Assembly (NCBI RefSeq): GCF_900187185.1
Contig: NZ_LT906465.1
Span: 434,001-498,000 of the forward strand
DNA from: Chryseobacterium taklimakanense
GTDB lineage: Bacteria > Bacteroidota > Bacteroidia > Flavobacteriales > Weeksellaceae
DNA length: 64,000 nt
Reading direction: 5' to 3'
Positions 63,301 through 64,000 of this stretch are shown here, piece by piece (the stretch's first letter is position 1; the number at the start of each line of letters is the position of its first letter). Position numbers and translations under genes: made by a program. The notes under the pieces are model-generated. The model had not been told where the DNA came from and did not search any database. It saw only the letters and a program-made list of their open reading frames with translations.

Positions 63301-63856
63301 CGAAGAAAATCAGGAGTATCCACCGTTCATTGTCCGATTCGTGGTATTCATTTTCCCATTTCATCATCAGCCAAAGAATCAGCGCGATGAACATGGAAGC
63401 CATCGAGTAAACCTCGCCTTCCACCGCAGAAAACCAAAATGTATCTGAAAAAGTAAATGCCAAAGCACCTACCAAACCCGCAAAAAGAATGGAAATTTCC
63501 TGATGTCTGCTAACTTCCTCAAAATCTTTATTTAAAAGCCTTCTCACCAGGTGCGTAATGGTCCAAAACAGAAATAAAATCGTAAAGGCACTGAACAGGG
63601 CCGACATGGCATTGATCACCACCCCATAATTGGCTTCATTTCCAAACGCAAACATTGCCGCAACCGCGCCTACCAACTGAAAAAGCGCCGCACCAGGAGC
63701 GTGGGTCACCTCTAATTTAACTGCAGATGAAATGTATTCACCTGTATCCCAAAAGCTGAATTTGCGCTCCATCGTGGATAGATAAGTTATGAATGCTATC
63801 ACAAAAACAACCCAGCCCAATACAGTATTCCAGGTCTTGAAAGTCCAGTTTTTCAT
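60371..63856 (-). CDS. DUF2723 (GT117-type) large membrane glycosyltransferase-like protein
   Basis: 1161 residues. N-terminal FVIAFITYLSTMERKFSFWDTGEYISSAVKLEVTHAPGAALFQLVG is the DUF2723 signature with the Asp-Thr-Gly-Glu loop that mirrors the catalytic loop of protein mannosyltransferases. About twelve membrane helices (to roughly residue 700) are followed by a soluble region with FVYGDNDTYPLWGMQE and helical TPR-like repeats near the C-terminus. Classed as CAZy GT117; thought to act on proteins or lipids at the membrane surface. Confidence 0.9.
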   Translation of the reverse strand: MKNWTFKTWNTVLGWVVFVIAFITYLSTMERKFSFWDTGEYISSAVKLEVTHAPGAALFQLVGAVAAMFAFGNEANYGVVINAMSALFSAFTILFLFWTITHLVRRLLNKDFEEVSRHQEISILFAGLVGALAFTFSDTFWFSAVEGEVYSMASMFIALILWLMMKWENEYHESDNERWILLIFFATGLGVGVHMMVMLVIPAVCLIYYARNYKFTWKSFAIANVITLGVLIFVFKLIFPLIMTMFGKIEIFAVNGIGLPFHSGTVMAFVILVALCYYAVKFAKKQNNKIYQTAALSVIYLIIGFSCWLVIPIRANANPPMNLNNPDNAIGMLDYYNRVQYGDWPTLYGQNYTATLDYNGMVKNEDGSYKQDKTGDIYEKDEKAGNYRKVGERFNYVYSKDHVSIMPRMFNDDKDVMSNYISMYGAPDFTFNFDNPDIADNPQAKKIFDDLRAKYDNGTIKVDDYLDVKGYDLINVQRPSLAQNLDYFFTFQNYYYFVRYLMWNYVGRQNDLEGHMENNRGNWISGISFIDNALWGNQDKMPAKFKNESTVAFFFLPLILGLIGLFYQANKDFERFYAILALFILTSVGIIFYTGVKPFEARERDYAMVGSFYAFAIWIGLGAAAILWYLQKKIKSDAANIVAGLVLLGVPLMMGFQNYNPHDRSGRSTAYDYTYSTMKSLPKDGLLFVYGDNDTYPLWGMQETERFRDDVKLVNFTLLSTPWYIDQMKRRTYNSMPVPSVLTHEDYREGTNDQVYLMSPDQWKDLFSSLAERGIPESSLSEFKQFQTQDSMTVKDAVNFLKKKSEGKDAILKLLFGESKYERFNFLPVSRFVIPVNKANAVKSGIIKPQDAALAVDQITVDYKRQSMFKNSMLLMDILANFDWKRPISFSSGGVYDPENIFYLGDYLQFDGFSYRLVPIKTPEDESGDMGRVDADDLYRIVKNFKWGNFKDLNVHFDETCTQNIMGYRSSASRAAEALVMKGDRQRAVELMDLVTKEIPVQKYNDPRSLSAVVYAYILAGQEQKGLQLAEELKKGIFEEYDYYTSLSPEDQRFAGRQMRTKPLEFSMVVQAVTNAYDKLGQKNKSYDYLVKSLGPLDKRYNTFIKDLEAMGKEKAYREADKIQNIVPFYHYIFDVMKPYDSTYGPEKLKQIETQIMRATQ

Positions 63857-64000
63857 ATATAAAATTAGATGTTGCGAAAATAAGATTTTTTAATTGAACC
63901 CCATTAAGCAACCAAGGGATTTTGGCTCAGTTTTTGACAAAACGGCCCTGAATGTAAAAATATGACTGAAGTCATTTTTTTGCTTATTAAACTTAACTAA

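Overview
The window looks like a chromosomal segment of a flavobacterium of the family Weeksellaceae (Chryseobacterium, Kaistella or Epilithonimonas type). The grounds are AT-rich spacers with moderate-GC genes, Bacteroidota-type promoters (TTTG about 19-20 nt upstream of TAnnTTTG), a Bacteroidota-style atp operon with a long secreted-type AtpB, the gliding-related genes gldF and gldG, a TonB-dependent receptor, and many Flavobacteriia-only protein families. The species cannot be fixed from sequence reading alone. I see no rRNA, tRNA, CRISPR array or prophage.

Layout. 1-3309 (minus): atp operon atpZ-orf134-atpB-E-F-H-A (atpA only begins in the window). 3449-11323: ffh, a small beta-barrel protein, phoH, a SAM-hydrolase-type gene, hemJ, a broken GxxExxY gene, gldF-gldG and a DUF4268 gene. 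11360-16349: assimilatory sulfate module (Rrf2 regulator, cysH, cysD, cysN, and a fusion of a siroheme-synthase-like domain to a TSUP anion transporter). 16362-17567: a small accessory patch with an inverted-repeat-flanked orphan gene and a MORN-like lipoprotein. 17632-25446: kbl, dacB, priA, proline dehydrogenase and aroB. 25518-28000: a beta-barrel protein with a sigma-54-like promoter and an IS1182-family insertion. 28004-34868: purF-purC, satD-DUF3307 with a striking four-unit operator array, acyl-CoA dehydrogenase, a MazG-like gene and small envelope proteins. 35034-43083: stress and copper block (YflT-like protein, thioesterase, HMA-AraC regulator, copA, YciE-like ferritin, katE, PfpI protein). 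43137-47934: DUF72, sirtuin, and an arsenic operon arsR-arsM-orf57-arsC facing a YggS gene. 48048-54909: sigma-54 activator, MATE pump, GNAT-nitrilase and a TonB receptor. 54978-55960: intact IS982-family element with 8-bp target duplication. 55996-63856: two tandem secreted paralogues, kdsA, DUF1697, and two GT-C-type membrane glycosyltransferases.

How the genes work together. The window is mostly housekeeping (ATP synthesis, protein targeting, purines, shikimate, Kdo, cell wall, replication restart) with accessory cassettes for sulfate, copper/oxidative stress and arsenic. The arsenic genes suggest arsenate reduction and methylation of arsenite, without an efflux pump in view. The copper genes pair a sensor-like regulator with an exporter carrying three extra Cys-rich metal-binding modules.

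Most unusual items: (1) four 20-bp dyads at an exact 29-bp period between satD and an acyl-CoA dehydrogenase, the first lying between the -33 and -7 boxes of the satD promoter; (2) the Met8-like/TSUP fusion at the end of the sulfate operon; (3) an unannotated-size 57-aa membrane gene embedded in the ars operon; (4) a sigma-54-like promoter for an outer-membrane protein; (5) an attC-like, inverted-repeat-bounded single-gene unit. Every functional name is by recognition of motifs and family knowledge; no database search was run.
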